A stretch of DNA of 40,106 nt. Source: an uncultured Planctomycetaceae bacterium (GTDB lineage Bacteria > Planctomycetota > Planctomycetia > Pirellulales > UBA1268). Positions 17,046 through 24,635 of the stretch are shown here, one piece after another; position 1 is the stretch's first letter, and every line of letters starts with the position of its first letter. The stretch spans positions 1 through 40,106 of the forward strand of contig CAJXFK010000010.1 of the NCBI GenBank assembly GCA_913052575.1. Direction: 5' to 3'. A program made the translations under genes and the position numbers. The notes beneath the pieces were generated by a model. That model was not told the origin of the DNA. It did not search any database and saw only the letters and a program-made list of their open reading frames with translations.

Positions 17046-17594
17046 ATGGATACTGAGTCACCTAGCGTTTCCCGAATTGCAACATGGTGCCTCGTCCTCG
17101 GTGGGATTTTTGCAGCTCTTGGAACCCTCGCTGTTATGACACCATGGGTAGCAGCGAAAGTAGTTGCAGTATTTTGTGGTATTACTCTGCTTGTGGCCGG
17201 ATTTTCACAGGTCGCGATGGCGATTGGCACTTACACATGGAGAGGTTTCTGGATAACGCTTGTATGCGGTGGCATATCAACAATGGCCGGAATTGGAATG
17301 CTCGTACTGCCAGAAGCAGGTGTCGAAGCTCTGGTTTTGTTTCTTGGCTTCCTACTAGCGTTTGAAGCTGTAGCAAAGCTAGCAGCAGCATTTACCGTCC
17401 GAGAAGGATTTCCCTGGGGATGGCTTCTCCTCGATGGAATTATCACAAGTATTTTAAGTATAATTCTTTTGACGAGTAGCCCGCTGGAAGCAGGTATGCT
17501 GCTCGGCATATTTATTGGCATCAATTTTCTTTCAAGTGCCGTGGCATTTATTGCAGCAGGCCTTCATCTTCGAAAAATTGATGTACCAAGCTAA
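17046..17594 (+). CDS. HdeD/DUF308 family membrane protein
   Basis: A 182-residue protein with about six hydrophobic helices and little else (for example WCLVLGGIFAALGTLAV, VVAVFCGITLLVAGFSQV, ITLVCGGISTMAGIGMLVLP and LLLDGIITSILSIILL), the arrangement of the HdeD family, whose E. coli member contributes to acid resistance. The ATG at 17046 has an AGGAG site (17034-17038) and is preferred over an in-frame ATG 150 bp upstream. The short helices and paired loops with GIG/GxxS motifs suggest an internal duplication typical of DUF308. No operon partner is evident. Exact role here unknown. Confidence 0.82.
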   Translation: MDTESPSVSRIATWCLVLGGIFAALGTLAVMTPWVAAKVVAVFCGITLLVAGFSQVAMAIGTYTWRGFWITLVCGGISTMAGIGMLVLPEAGVEALVLFLGFLLAFEAVAKLAAAFTVREGFPWGWLLLDGIITSILSIILLTSSPLEAGMLLGIFIGINFLSSAVAFIAAGLHLRKIDVPS

Positions 17595-17702
17595 CTTTTA
17601 ATTCCTTTAAGCGATCTACGTTCACTGATAATTTAACTTCTCTAAATATCAATGGGAATTCTGATAGACCGAGCATATGCATTCTCAGGTTTCTAGAAAC
17701 AA

Positions 17703-19748
17703 ATGATCTCCATAAACCGATCTCCTCGTTTTCTAAGCATTCAATTTTCCTTATTTACAATTCTGGTTTTTTTTGTCCCGCAGGTAAATACTGCGAAAGC
17801 ACAATCGAAACCGAACTATGATGAATCAGAAATTCGGGATTATTACCTGCCTGATCTTTTTCTAGTTCCAAATCAAAAAAAAGTTTTTTCTAGGTTGTAC
17901 TGGGAAGAATTCGCACGGCCTCATCAATGTGAACTGCTTGAGAAGTTTGTCTATGGGCGGCGATTACCATCAACCGAAGTCTCAGTTCTAGGTAGAGAGG
18001 AACGTTGCGACACAGAGTATGACGGTATTTCAGCTACCCGAATCCGAGCAACACTTCGGCTCGGTCCAAGTTCTAACTCTCCTACCACCAAAGTGCTTTT
18101 ATACGTACCAAAATCCGAAAAGAAGGTGCCCGTCTTTCTAAAACTTAACTTTCTCGGAAACCAGGCAGAAGTTCCCGATAAAGATATTGAAATAACCCAG
18201 AACTGGGTCATTTCAAAAGAGAAACATAATCACGCTACGGAGGCTTCTCGCGGCACCCAAATTCGGAGATTTCCTGTTCCGTCAATGCTGGCTCGTGGCT
18301 ACGGGTTAGCAACCGCCCACTGTGGTGATTTTTTTCCTGATCACCAAAATGGCCGTGCGACCAGCATTCTAGGTTCACTCGGCAGACCAACAGGCGGACA
18401 CCTTCCTGATGATGAGCCAGGAGCTATTGGGGCATGGGCTTGGGGTCTCTCACGAATCCTTGACTGGCTCATTACTCTTCCTGAGGTCGATCCAAATAGG
18501 GTTGTTGTCCTCGGCCACTCTCGGCTCGGAAAAGCAGCGCTCTGGGCAGGAGCTTGTGACAAACGTTTTGCCATGGTGATATCAAACGAATCCGGCTGCG
18601 GTGGAGCAGCTCTCTCACGACGCAATTTTGGTGAATCTATTGCAGTGATAACCAAACGTTTCCCTCATTGGTTCTGTCCAGCATTTGCTTCTTTTGCAAA
18701 TCATGAGGATGAACTTCCATGTGATCAACATTCACTCCTTGCGATGACTGCACCGCGACCCCTGTATGTCGCAAGTGCTGAGGGTGATCGCTGGGCAGAC
18801 CCAAAGGGAGAGTTCCTGGCCGCTGTTGCAGCAACGCCTGCTTGGAATCTCTACAACCTTCAAGGGCTGGAAACCAACAAAATGCCTTCGCCGAATGTAT
18901 CAATTGGCCAGATGGTCAGCTACCATCTCCGTGATGGAAAACACGACCTCCTAGCATTTGACTGGGACCACTTTGCAGCGTTTGCAGATCTTAAATTACA
19001 AAAATCGAAACATTCACGACCGAAGGAACATCGACCACGAAAGTCAAAGAACCAACAATGCTTAGCTGACTTTAATCCTGACCAGCGTGCTTTACCCACT
19101 CACCCACCAGAAGATGCAGTCATCCTTCTTGGCAAGAATATTGAACCAAAATTTACTGCAATGAACGGTGAACCGATTGACTGGTCCGAGGAAAACAGCG
19201 TGCTCACAGCCACTCAAAGCAAACAGCACAGGAACCATATCGTTTCAACAGAATTCTTTCAGGATGCGGATATACACGTAGAGTTCATGACATCCCCAGC
19301 TGCACATGGCAATAGTGGACTTTACATACACGGACACTTTGAAATGCAGATCTATGACTCATTTGGTGTAAAAAATTTCACGCAGCAAGACGAGGGTAGC
19401 CTTTACCGATTCATGAAACCTCTCGTCAACGCATCCCGCCCTACAGGTTTATGGCAGGTGTACGATATACGCTTTATTGCACCACGAAAAAATGATAGTG
19501 GTGGCATTCGATCACCCGGAACACTCAAGGCATGGCTTAATGGACAACTGGTTCAAGATGGAGTGGCATTCACAGAGCCACGGTCTCCATATATTCCCTA
19601 CAAGCACGGAGTCACTCCATACCTTAAAAAGATTGAGAAAACACTATACGAAACAGAGCGTGGGCCACTGTTTCTGCAGGACCACGGTAGTCCTACGAAG
19701 TTTCGAAACATCTGGATCAAGCGACTTCCAGAAGAGCAATCACCTTAG
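17703..19748 (+). CDS. Secreted CE15-like esterase fused to a C-terminal DUF1080 domain
   Basis: A 681-residue protein. Residues 1-34 are a signal peptide (FSLFTILVFFVPQVNTAKAQ). The first domain (about 40-450) is an alpha/beta-hydrolase of the glucuronoyl esterase (CE15) type: nucleophile Ser273 in VVVLGHSRLGKAALW, an acidic residue Glu296 in ISNESGCGG, and His423 in FDWDHFAAF make the expected catalytic set. CE15 enzymes cleave esters between glucuronic acid of hemicellulose and lignin or related alcohols. The second domain (about 470-675) is DUF1080 (3-keto-disaccharide hydrolase-like jelly roll), with SGLYIHGHFEMQIYDSFG and a concluding FRNIWIKRLP. The final codons overlap the convergent ThuA gene by 9 bases. 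Confidence 0.85.
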   Translation: MISINRSPRFLSIQFSLFTILVFFVPQVNTAKAQSKPNYDESEIRDYYLPDLFLVPNQKKVFSRLYWEEFARPHQCELLEKFVYGRRLPSTEVSVLGREERCDTEYDGISATRIRATLRLGPSSNSPTTKVLLYVPKSEKKVPVFLKLNFLGNQAEVPDKDIEITQNWVISKEKHNHATEASRGTQIRRFPVPSMLARGYGLATAHCGDFFPDHQNGRATSILGSLGRPTGGHLPDDEPGAIGAWAWGLSRILDWLITLPEVDPNRVVVLGHSRLGKAALWAGACDKRFAMVISNESGCGGAALSRRNFGESIAVITKRFPHWFCPAFASFANHEDELPCDQHSLLAMTAPRPLYVASAEGDRWADPKGEFLAAVAATPAWNLYNLQGLETNKMPSPNVSIGQMVSYHLRDGKHDLLAFDWDHFAAFADLKLQKSKHSRPKEHRPRKSKNQQCLADFNPDQRALPTHPPEDAVILLGKNIEPKFTAMNGEPIDWSEENSVLTATQSKQHRNHIVSTEFFQDADIHVEFMTSPAAHGNSGLYIHGHFEMQIYDSFGVKNFTQQDEGSLYRFMKPLVNASRPTGLWQVYDIRFIAPRKNDSGGIRSPGTLKAWLNGQLVQDGVAFTEPRSPYIPYKHGVTPYLKKIEKTLYETERGPLFLQDHGSPTKFRNIWIKRLPEEQSP

Positions 19749-20804
19749 ATCTTCTGGGGTTATTCCAGCAGTTTTCCCTTTTCGAAAACCATACATTGTT
19801 GGTTTGAATTCCCCCACAATGTTGACATCCAAATCTGCCGAGATTTCAGCCTCGAGACCTACCGCCCAATAGCATGCATTGACCAGCATCCGACGGACTC
19901 CCTCTGAAACCATGTCCGTTGAGGCACCCATTGTTGTTGTAAAGGCTTTTCCTTGAGGACCACCATCAATCGAGTAACTTTTGACCCACGCAACCGGCAT
20001 CATTGGATCATTTTTAGCGATATTCTTTTTTCCATTTTTTTGTATGCCTTGTACCGGAGGCGAATCAGGCTCCATATTTTCAAGAACCTGACCGAAAACG
20101 AGTGGCTTACTGTCTCCCGGTAGAGGTAACCGTACGCCATAGACATCCGTTGGGCCCCAGATATCACCATCCTCTATGCCCCGTAGTACCGGGTGCTCCT
20201 TTGCGCTCGGAGCGACTACACCTCGTGTACTCTCAAATTTGTGGTGACCATGATGACTAATCCACGTTTCACCTAGGACCAAACGGCCAAACCCCTGAGT
20301 CCACCCTTCCCTGTCACCATCGTAATTAAAACTGTAATGAGCATACTGACTATCTTTAGAAATCTTAAAGGCGTGCGTTGCTGTCCGCATACCAATAACA
20401 GGTCGTCCACTAAGTAGATACTCATCGATTTCTTTCATCTGTTCATCAGGAAGATTCCGAAAGCGTGTCGCAATGACCATCAAGTCGGCTTTCCGTAATG
20501 CTACTAAACCAGGGATATTCCTCTGTTCGTTTGGAGCAATTTCACCGGAGTCTTCATCAATTGCATAGAGAACAACACAGTCAAACCCATGTCGTGCTGA
20601 TAAAATTTTTGCTAATTGGGAAAGTGCTTCTTCACTTCTATATTCTTCATCACCACTTACTAGCACTACACTTTTTCCACGCCCCGCACCCTCACCCCCG
20701 GTGTATGTATTCCATGAGTCATTCCCTTGAACGTTTGAAGTGACGAGGATAAAAACAACCAAGGCAAATCGGCAGGCGAGTGACATAGGCTTTCGAAAAG
20801 ACAT
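19740..20804 (-). CDS. Secreted ThuA-like (trehalose utilization family) protein
   Basis: A 354-residue protein with a signal peptide (FALVVFILVTSNVQG) and a ThuA/class I glutamine amidotransferase-like fold: KSVVLVSGDEEYRSEEALSQ, LVALRKADLMVIATRFRNLP and GRPVIGMRTATHAFKI, then HHGHHKF and the family's later segments. It is a typical secreted planctomycete ThuA-like protein; ThuA was named from sinorhizobial disaccharide metabolism, and the enzymatic role here is unproven. The ATG at 20804 is chosen over one at 20831 because AGGGGAAA sits at the correct distance. It converges with the CE15-DUF1080 gene, overlapping its stop, and both may serve carbohydrate degradation. Confidence 0.8.
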   Translation of the reverse strand: MSFRKPMSLACRFALVVFILVTSNVQGNDSWNTYTGGEGAGRGKSVVLVSGDEEYRSEEALSQLAKILSARHGFDCVVLYAIDEDSGEIAPNEQRNIPGLVALRKADLMVIATRFRNLPDEQMKEIDEYLLSGRPVIGMRTATHAFKISKDSQYAHYSFNYDGDREGWTQGFGRLVLGETWISHHGHHKFESTRGVVAPSAKEHPVLRGIEDGDIWGPTDVYGVRLPLPGDSKPLVFGQVLENMEPDSPPVQGIQKNGKKNIAKNDPMMPVAWVKSYSIDGGPQGKAFTTTMGASTDMVSEGVRRMLVNACYWAVGLEAEISADLDVNIVGEFKPTMYGFRKGKTAGITPEDLR

Positions 20805-20876
20805 TGTGAAATTTCCCCTAAAGAGCAGCACTTACTGAATTCACAGAAATCTAGAGCATCTTCTAAAAGAAAGCAA

Positions 20877-21698
20877 TCAATACTGAATAGCGAGGCCAGC
20901 GTCTGAGAAAAAATTTGCTGCTTCTTCCGTGAGGCCCCAGCCTACACGAAGCCCAATTTCAACATTTTCATTGATCACAAAGTGGGTGCCAGGGCTAAAA
21001 AAAGGACGACTTACATCTTCCACCAAACCCTGTGTAAATGTTCCAAAATACTCTGCGTGAACTTCCCAGCTATTGGTTATTGGAATACGAGCAACAACTG
21101 ATGGTCCCCAACGACTGAACCAGTTCTCTTCGCCCTCAGCGTATGCATAACGCATGGCTGTATCAATTCGCCATTTTTCAGGAAATTCCCAACCAAAAAC
21201 TATGGTGGCAACGGGTTCTGTTCCAAACTCCTCACCATACATCGGTGTTGTTGCCTCCATAATAAAACAACTCTGAGGAATAAGGCCATCTTGCTCCGTG
21301 GTTGCTAGTTTGAAACCATAAAGAAAATTGGATTCGTAGAGTGCACCTCCACCAATTGGAAGTTCCCCCGCCTCAACACTTGTGACAACATTGCCCTGCG
21401 AGCCAACTGAATAATTCACACCAAGTCTCCACTCAAATATCTCATTGGCTCCGAGGCGGAAAATATACTCTGGATAATTATTCGTCGGATTACCATCTCT
21501 ATTCTCAATATAGACATGAGACATTTCATTGAGAGCAACACCTGGACGAATCGTGAATACTGACGGAGTAAATGCATCCCGATCAGTGTTTAGATCACGA
21601 GGCTCAAGAGGAGCAGCATTCCCGATACTAAGAAGTAGTAATGGGAACCAGAGAATACACAGGTGGAATAGAAGATGAATTACTCTCACCAAACACAA
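20877..21698 (-). CDS. Putative beta-barrel outer-membrane transporter (MetA-degradation-like)
   Basis: A 273-residue secreted protein. Residues 1-28 are a signal peptide with long Leu/Ile core. The mature part opens LEPRDLNTDRDAFTPSVFTI and has regularly spaced amphipathic strands, ending in GLAIQY with a terminal aromatic residue, consistent with a small barrel similar to the Phenol_MetA_deg/transporter family. No ATG lies in range: TAA is directly upstream, so the start must be TTG (21698), TTG (21692) or GTG (21689). No partner gene is evident. Substrate unknown. Confidence 0.6.
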   Translation of the reverse strand: MCLVRVIHLLFHLCILWFPLLLLSIGNAAPLEPRDLNTDRDAFTPSVFTIRPGVALNEMSHVYIENRDGNPTNNYPEYIFRLGANEIFEWRLGVNYSVGSQGNVVTSVEAGELPIGGGALYESNFLYGFKLATTEQDGLIPQSCFIMEATTPMYGEEFGTEPVATIVFGWEFPEKWRIDTAMRYAYAEGEENWFSRWGPSVVARIPITNSWEVHAEYFGTFTQGLVEDVSRPFFSPGTHFVINENVEIGLRVGWGLTEEAANFFSDAGLAIQY

Positions 21699-21919
21699 TT
21701 AAGCACTAAAAAACCTAAATCTTTATCAACCACACATTGGGAAAGATCGTCATTTAGAGACAGGTTTCGCCTTTCTTTCAGAACTCCTCTTCCTGCCTTC
21801 CAAAAAACACCCATTTTGTCACGATGCCGTGCCTGATGAGCCGAGCCCAATCAGCACACGCACGCTGGTTCAGTGAGCTTGCTCATTATGGCCTGTAATT
21901 ATTTTGAAGAGGATCACTT
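21699..21919. other. Intergenic gap
   Basis: A 221-bp gap between two minus-strand genes. The only structure is a weak hairpin TGAGC/GCTCA near 21875 that could end the phosphopantetheinyl transferase transcript, and a short C/T-rich tract. No ORF worth noting. Confidence 0.3.
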
Positions 21920-22735
21920 CTATACCCCACTGTCGCGCAGCACACGGTCGAAACTTCGGGCCGTGAGTTCACAGGTTAGTGACGAACACGCTATCGCCAC
22001 ATGAGCATCTTCACCAAGGCTAACCAGAGTAACACCAAACATACTGCTACAACTGGGACTTTGATCCTGCAAAACCACCGGAACGAGTCGGCATGAAGTT
22101 GTTTCTAAATCAGTGAAGATCATAACCTTTGGGAGATCAGCAGGAAGTTGACACTTGCGAAGCTTGTCACCTATTCCGGTGCCAGCCGCCTTAAGCACTG
22201 CTTCTTTTGCCACCCAAGCGTCAAGTATGTCTGCGGAGACAATTGTATCGGACGATGCTGACCGTTCAGACAATTCATTCTCTGAGAAAATCGTAGGTGC
22301 CATAAGGCGAGCCCATCTCTGATCGTGCGTGTTCTTACTTTTTTCCAGGTCAACTCCAACTACAGACTGATATGAAACAGCAACTATCGCCTCATCCATT
22401 GAGTGGGCTACATTGAACTGAATACCATTCTGATGAAACTCACTTAAATAAGGCTTTCCGAAATGCCCCGTGATGAGCTGAACCTTTTCTGGTGCAATCC
22501 CGATCAAGTGCCCCAATAAAACCCGTAGACGTCCTCTACTGACAACGGCTCGGCGACGAACCTCAGGAACTCGCCTGAAAGACCGTTCCTTTTCATCTTC
22601 TGAAAGCAACTTTTCTAGAGAGGCAAACTCATCGTCAGCAACATGAAGTGAATACTGAACAATAGTTACTTCTGATTTCTCTTGAAATCCTAGTGATGAA
22701 TGTGATGATTGTTGCGGAAAACCTTCATCAATCAT
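21920..22735 (-). CDS. 4'-phosphopantetheinyl transferase, Sfp/Gsp type
   Basis: A 271-residue protein with both diagnostic motifs of the superfamily: VGVDLE (D129 and E131, magnesium ligands) and WVAKEAVLKAAGTG (W174, K177, E178). N-terminal IQFNVAHSMDEAIVAVSYQ has the [FW]N-SHS-like block around residues 107-113 (here FNVAHS). The two-lobed length fits the Sfp type, which modifies carrier proteins of secondary metabolism, rather than AcpS. It converts apo-carrier proteins to the holo form using CoA. No PKS, NRPS or carrier protein lies in the window, so its partner must be elsewhere. The methyltransferase gene 152 bp upstream may share the transcript. Confidence 0.88.
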   Translation of the reverse strand: MIDEGFPQQSSHSSLGFQEKSEVTIVQYSLHVADDEFASLEKLLSEDEKERSFRRVPEVRRRAVVSRGRLRVLLGHLIGIAPEKVQLITGHFGKPYLSEFHQNGIQFNVAHSMDEAIVAVSYQSVVGVDLEKSKNTHDQRWARLMAPTIFSENELSERSASSDTIVSADILDAWVAKEAVLKAAGTGIGDKLRKCQLPADLPKVMIFTDLETTSCRLVPVVLQDQSPSCSSMFGVTLVSLGEDAHVAIACSSLTCELTARSFDRVLRDSGV

Positions 22736-22887
22736 CTTCTACAACCTATCTAAAAAGTTATTACCAAACCTTACGAGATAATGTCGACACAAATGGGCAC
22801 CAATTCATTAGGTGCAAAACAAAGGGTCCTACCAAAGCATTATGATACTTGTCACCAGAAACTGATACAGGATGATCAACCGCTCAT

Positions 22888-23748
22888 TCAGACCACGACA
22901 AAAATATCTGCTGGATGCTCTACCTTGCGACTACTTCCATCAATACGACTAATTTTTTTCAGGAAATACAGGCACCGTTCAAGCACCTCCACTCCAGACT
23001 CCCGGCAATCATTTTGGGTGATAAAGTCCAGCAGTTCTTCACCATGCTCACACCCACTTTCAAAACACTGGGTAACATCTATTTCACCTTTTAGCCTGCG
23101 GCAGGTGAAGTTTATGCTTTCCTGCACGAGATGCTCCTCAAGTCGACTACTGAACCAGATGTCATGGTCAACATGATGGGACCAAAAGCATTCCGAAAGC
23201 TGATTAAGGTGTTCATTGGGAGCATGCACCATTACCAACTTTCCATTCGATGCCAATAGTCTCCTCAACTTCTCAAGTGCGTCGGCTGGGTCTTTGAAGT
23301 AATACAGTGCGTGAGTCAACTGAATAATGTCAAACGGCTCATTGATATCTAATGACTCAATACCTTGCACTTTTAGCTCTAGTTCCACATTCGTCAAATG
23401 AAGCTGTTCAAAACTTTCCCGAAAACGCTGGCAGGCGACCGGGTTCGGATCAACACCTGTGTATTTGAAACACCGATTCGATGAAGCAACTGAAGCTATA
23501 AGTTGGTTATCGAGTATCCCACTTCCACACCCAACACTAAGAATACGTAATGGACCCGAGCTCTCTTTGTGCGATCCTATCAATTCTTCCAGCGCCATGA
23601 GGACGAGCCGCTGCTGAGTACTCGATCGCTCAAAAGTCTCATGAGTCACATCAAAACGTTTATCAGAAAGTTGACGGCACGAATTTGAATTCTGTACCGC
23701 TATTTTCAATGCAATCAGTGCTTCAGCTACAGATTCTGAAGATTCAAT
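22888..23748 (-). CDS. Class I SAM-dependent methyltransferase; start may be ATT
   Basis: A methyltransferase with motif I LRILSVGCGSGILDN (about residues 68-82 of the long form), motif II YTGVDPNPVACQRF, and FDIIQLTHALYYFKDPADAL with a post-I acidic turn. Substrate unknown; the histamine/small-molecule methyltransferase clade is a possible match. No ATG exists near the start. TTG at 23709 has no ribosome-binding site, whereas AAGGAG (23757-23762) sits 8 bases before an in-frame ATT at 23748, giving 286 residues beginning ESSESVAEALIALKIA. An in-frame TAA lies immediately upstream of the site. A CTG is also available between the two. Confidence 0.78.
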   Translation of the reverse strand: MESSESVAEALIALKIAVQNSNSCRQLSDKRFDVTHETFERSSTQQRLVLMALEELIGSHKESSGPLRILSVGCGSGILDNQLIASVASSNRCFKYTGVDPNPVACQRFRESFEQLHLTNVELELKVQGIESLDINEPFDIIQLTHALYYFKDPADALEKLRRLLASNGKLVMVHAPNEHLNQLSECFWSHHVDHDIWFSSRLEEHLVQESINFTCRRLKGEIDVTQCFESGCEHGEELLDFITQNDCRESGVEVLERCLYFLKKISRIDGSSRKVEHPADIFVVV

Positions 23749-24149
23749 AACGTTGACTCCTTATTTTTTGGCATGGGCCGGCGAGCAATTTAACAACAAA
23801 TGAAAAGTCACGCTCAACCTGCAAATATCAGTTTGCCACAAACGCCGTCAGACTACCAACGACCATGGCGATGAACGGGGTTTACAGACGATGTTACAGT
23901 CCTCATGAACGATACGATTAATCAAGCCTCATGCCATCTTGTCAAAGGGTGCTGCTGCCGATCAGACCAATTATGTTATGAAATAATTTCTGAATCAAAG
24001 ACTCATATGTGATGATACCGGGCACTTCAGATTCCACTTATTTTTGATTTACGATTTATGATGGCTTTAACGGTACAAGGCCTCTCTTACTAAAAGCTAA
24101 AACATAATGTTTCGTGAATCGATAATGAATATTGGAAAGGGTCATCCTC

Positions 24150-24230
24150 ATGAAAACAATTCTCTCTATGATCACTCGTTACCTTATAAAGATATTTTCT
24201 CCTGATTACTCTGACATTTGGAACAAATAA
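24150..24230 (+). CDS. Possible 26-residue small protein
   Basis: ATG at 24150 preceded by AAAGGG (24136-24141) at 8 bases gives MKTILSMITRYLIKIFSPDYSDIWNK, of which the first half is hydrophobic and basic and could be a membrane peptide. A hairpin ATCCGT/ACGGAT (24242-24264) and a T-run (24280-24286) follow directly, as for a short transcription unit. Alternatively it is the front of a decayed gene, because the same frame continues open across two stops to 24452. Too short for any family assignment. Confidence 0.25.
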   Translation: MKTILSMITRYLIKIFSPDYSDIWNK

Positions 24231-24497
24231 TTTTTTAAGTCATCCGTTTTATTTAAACACGGATATGTACACTTAGATATTTTTTTAAAAACATCCAGTA
24301 AGAGTCTGCCAAAAACTGCATGGTTTGATGCCTTGTAGGCCACATCGCTTGAGCCACCAGAACTGATTATCACGTCTATGGCCACTGGCGAGGCAGCACC
24401 TTCAAATCAAGGGATAAGAAAAGAAGTTGCCCGACAGGGCTCAAATCTTTGAGCTACGGATGTGAAGTCAATCCCAAAGGACTCAGCTGTCATTCAG

Positions 24498-24535
24498 TTG
24501 ATAAACCAACGCTTTTAAAGCGTTGGTGGTATACT
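24498..24535 (+). promoter_or_regulatory. Extended -10 promoter with upstream operator palindrome
   Basis: TGGTATACT (24527-24535) matches the extended -10 pattern TGnTATAAT in five of six hexamer positions. Immediately upstream is a perfect dyad: ACCAACGCTTT (24505-24515), central T, AAAGCGTTGGT (24517-24527). A TTGATA at 24498-24503 is too far (26 bases) to be a standard -35. A palindrome over the -35 position suggests regulator-controlled transcription of the gene at 24636. Confidence 0.5.
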
Positions 24536-24540
24536 CATTC

Positions 24541-24622
24541 TGAGGGTTGCACCTCCCGGAACTGATCCCCGGGAGGCAACGTCCCGAGAGACAACGTCTG
24601 AGCACGCGTCTCAAAGTTCACT
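24541..24622 (+). ncRNA. Structured 5' leader (candidate cis-regulatory RNA)
   Basis: Downstream of the candidate promoter, GTTG-CA-CCTCCCGG (24546-24559) pairs with CCGGGAGG-CAAC (24569-24580) as a 12-bp hairpin with a two-base bulge. AGAC-AAC-GTCT (24590-24600) adds a small hairpin, and GAGAC/GTCTC (24588-24592, 24608-24612) is an alternative larger stem. The structures end about 10 bases before the GGAGG site of the next gene. No known riboswitch family was recognised. Confidence 0.4.
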
Positions 24623-24635
24623 GGAGGAACTGCAG

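Larger units (their letters stand above)
23749..24635. other. 887-bp accessory-looking interval without an intact gene
   Basis: No convincing full-size gene. Visible contents: a 26-codon open frame with its own ribosome-binding site (24150-24230), a hairpin and T-run after it, two further in-frame open stretches up to a TGA at 24452 that may be remnants of a decayed gene, a tRNA-like fragment (24429-24459), and a promoter, palindrome and structured leader (24498-24635) in front of the next gene. Base composition is A/T-richer in the first half than in the flanking genes. Confidence 0.55.

Noticed and set aside
21831-21840. CTGATGA motif suggesting a hammerhead ribozyme
   Set aside because: No following GAAA and no stem II/III pairing were found; the match is only to the short core.
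22781-23176. Plus-strand frame opposite the methyltransferase
   Set aside because: Antisense to a well-supported gene and without motif or ribosome-binding site.
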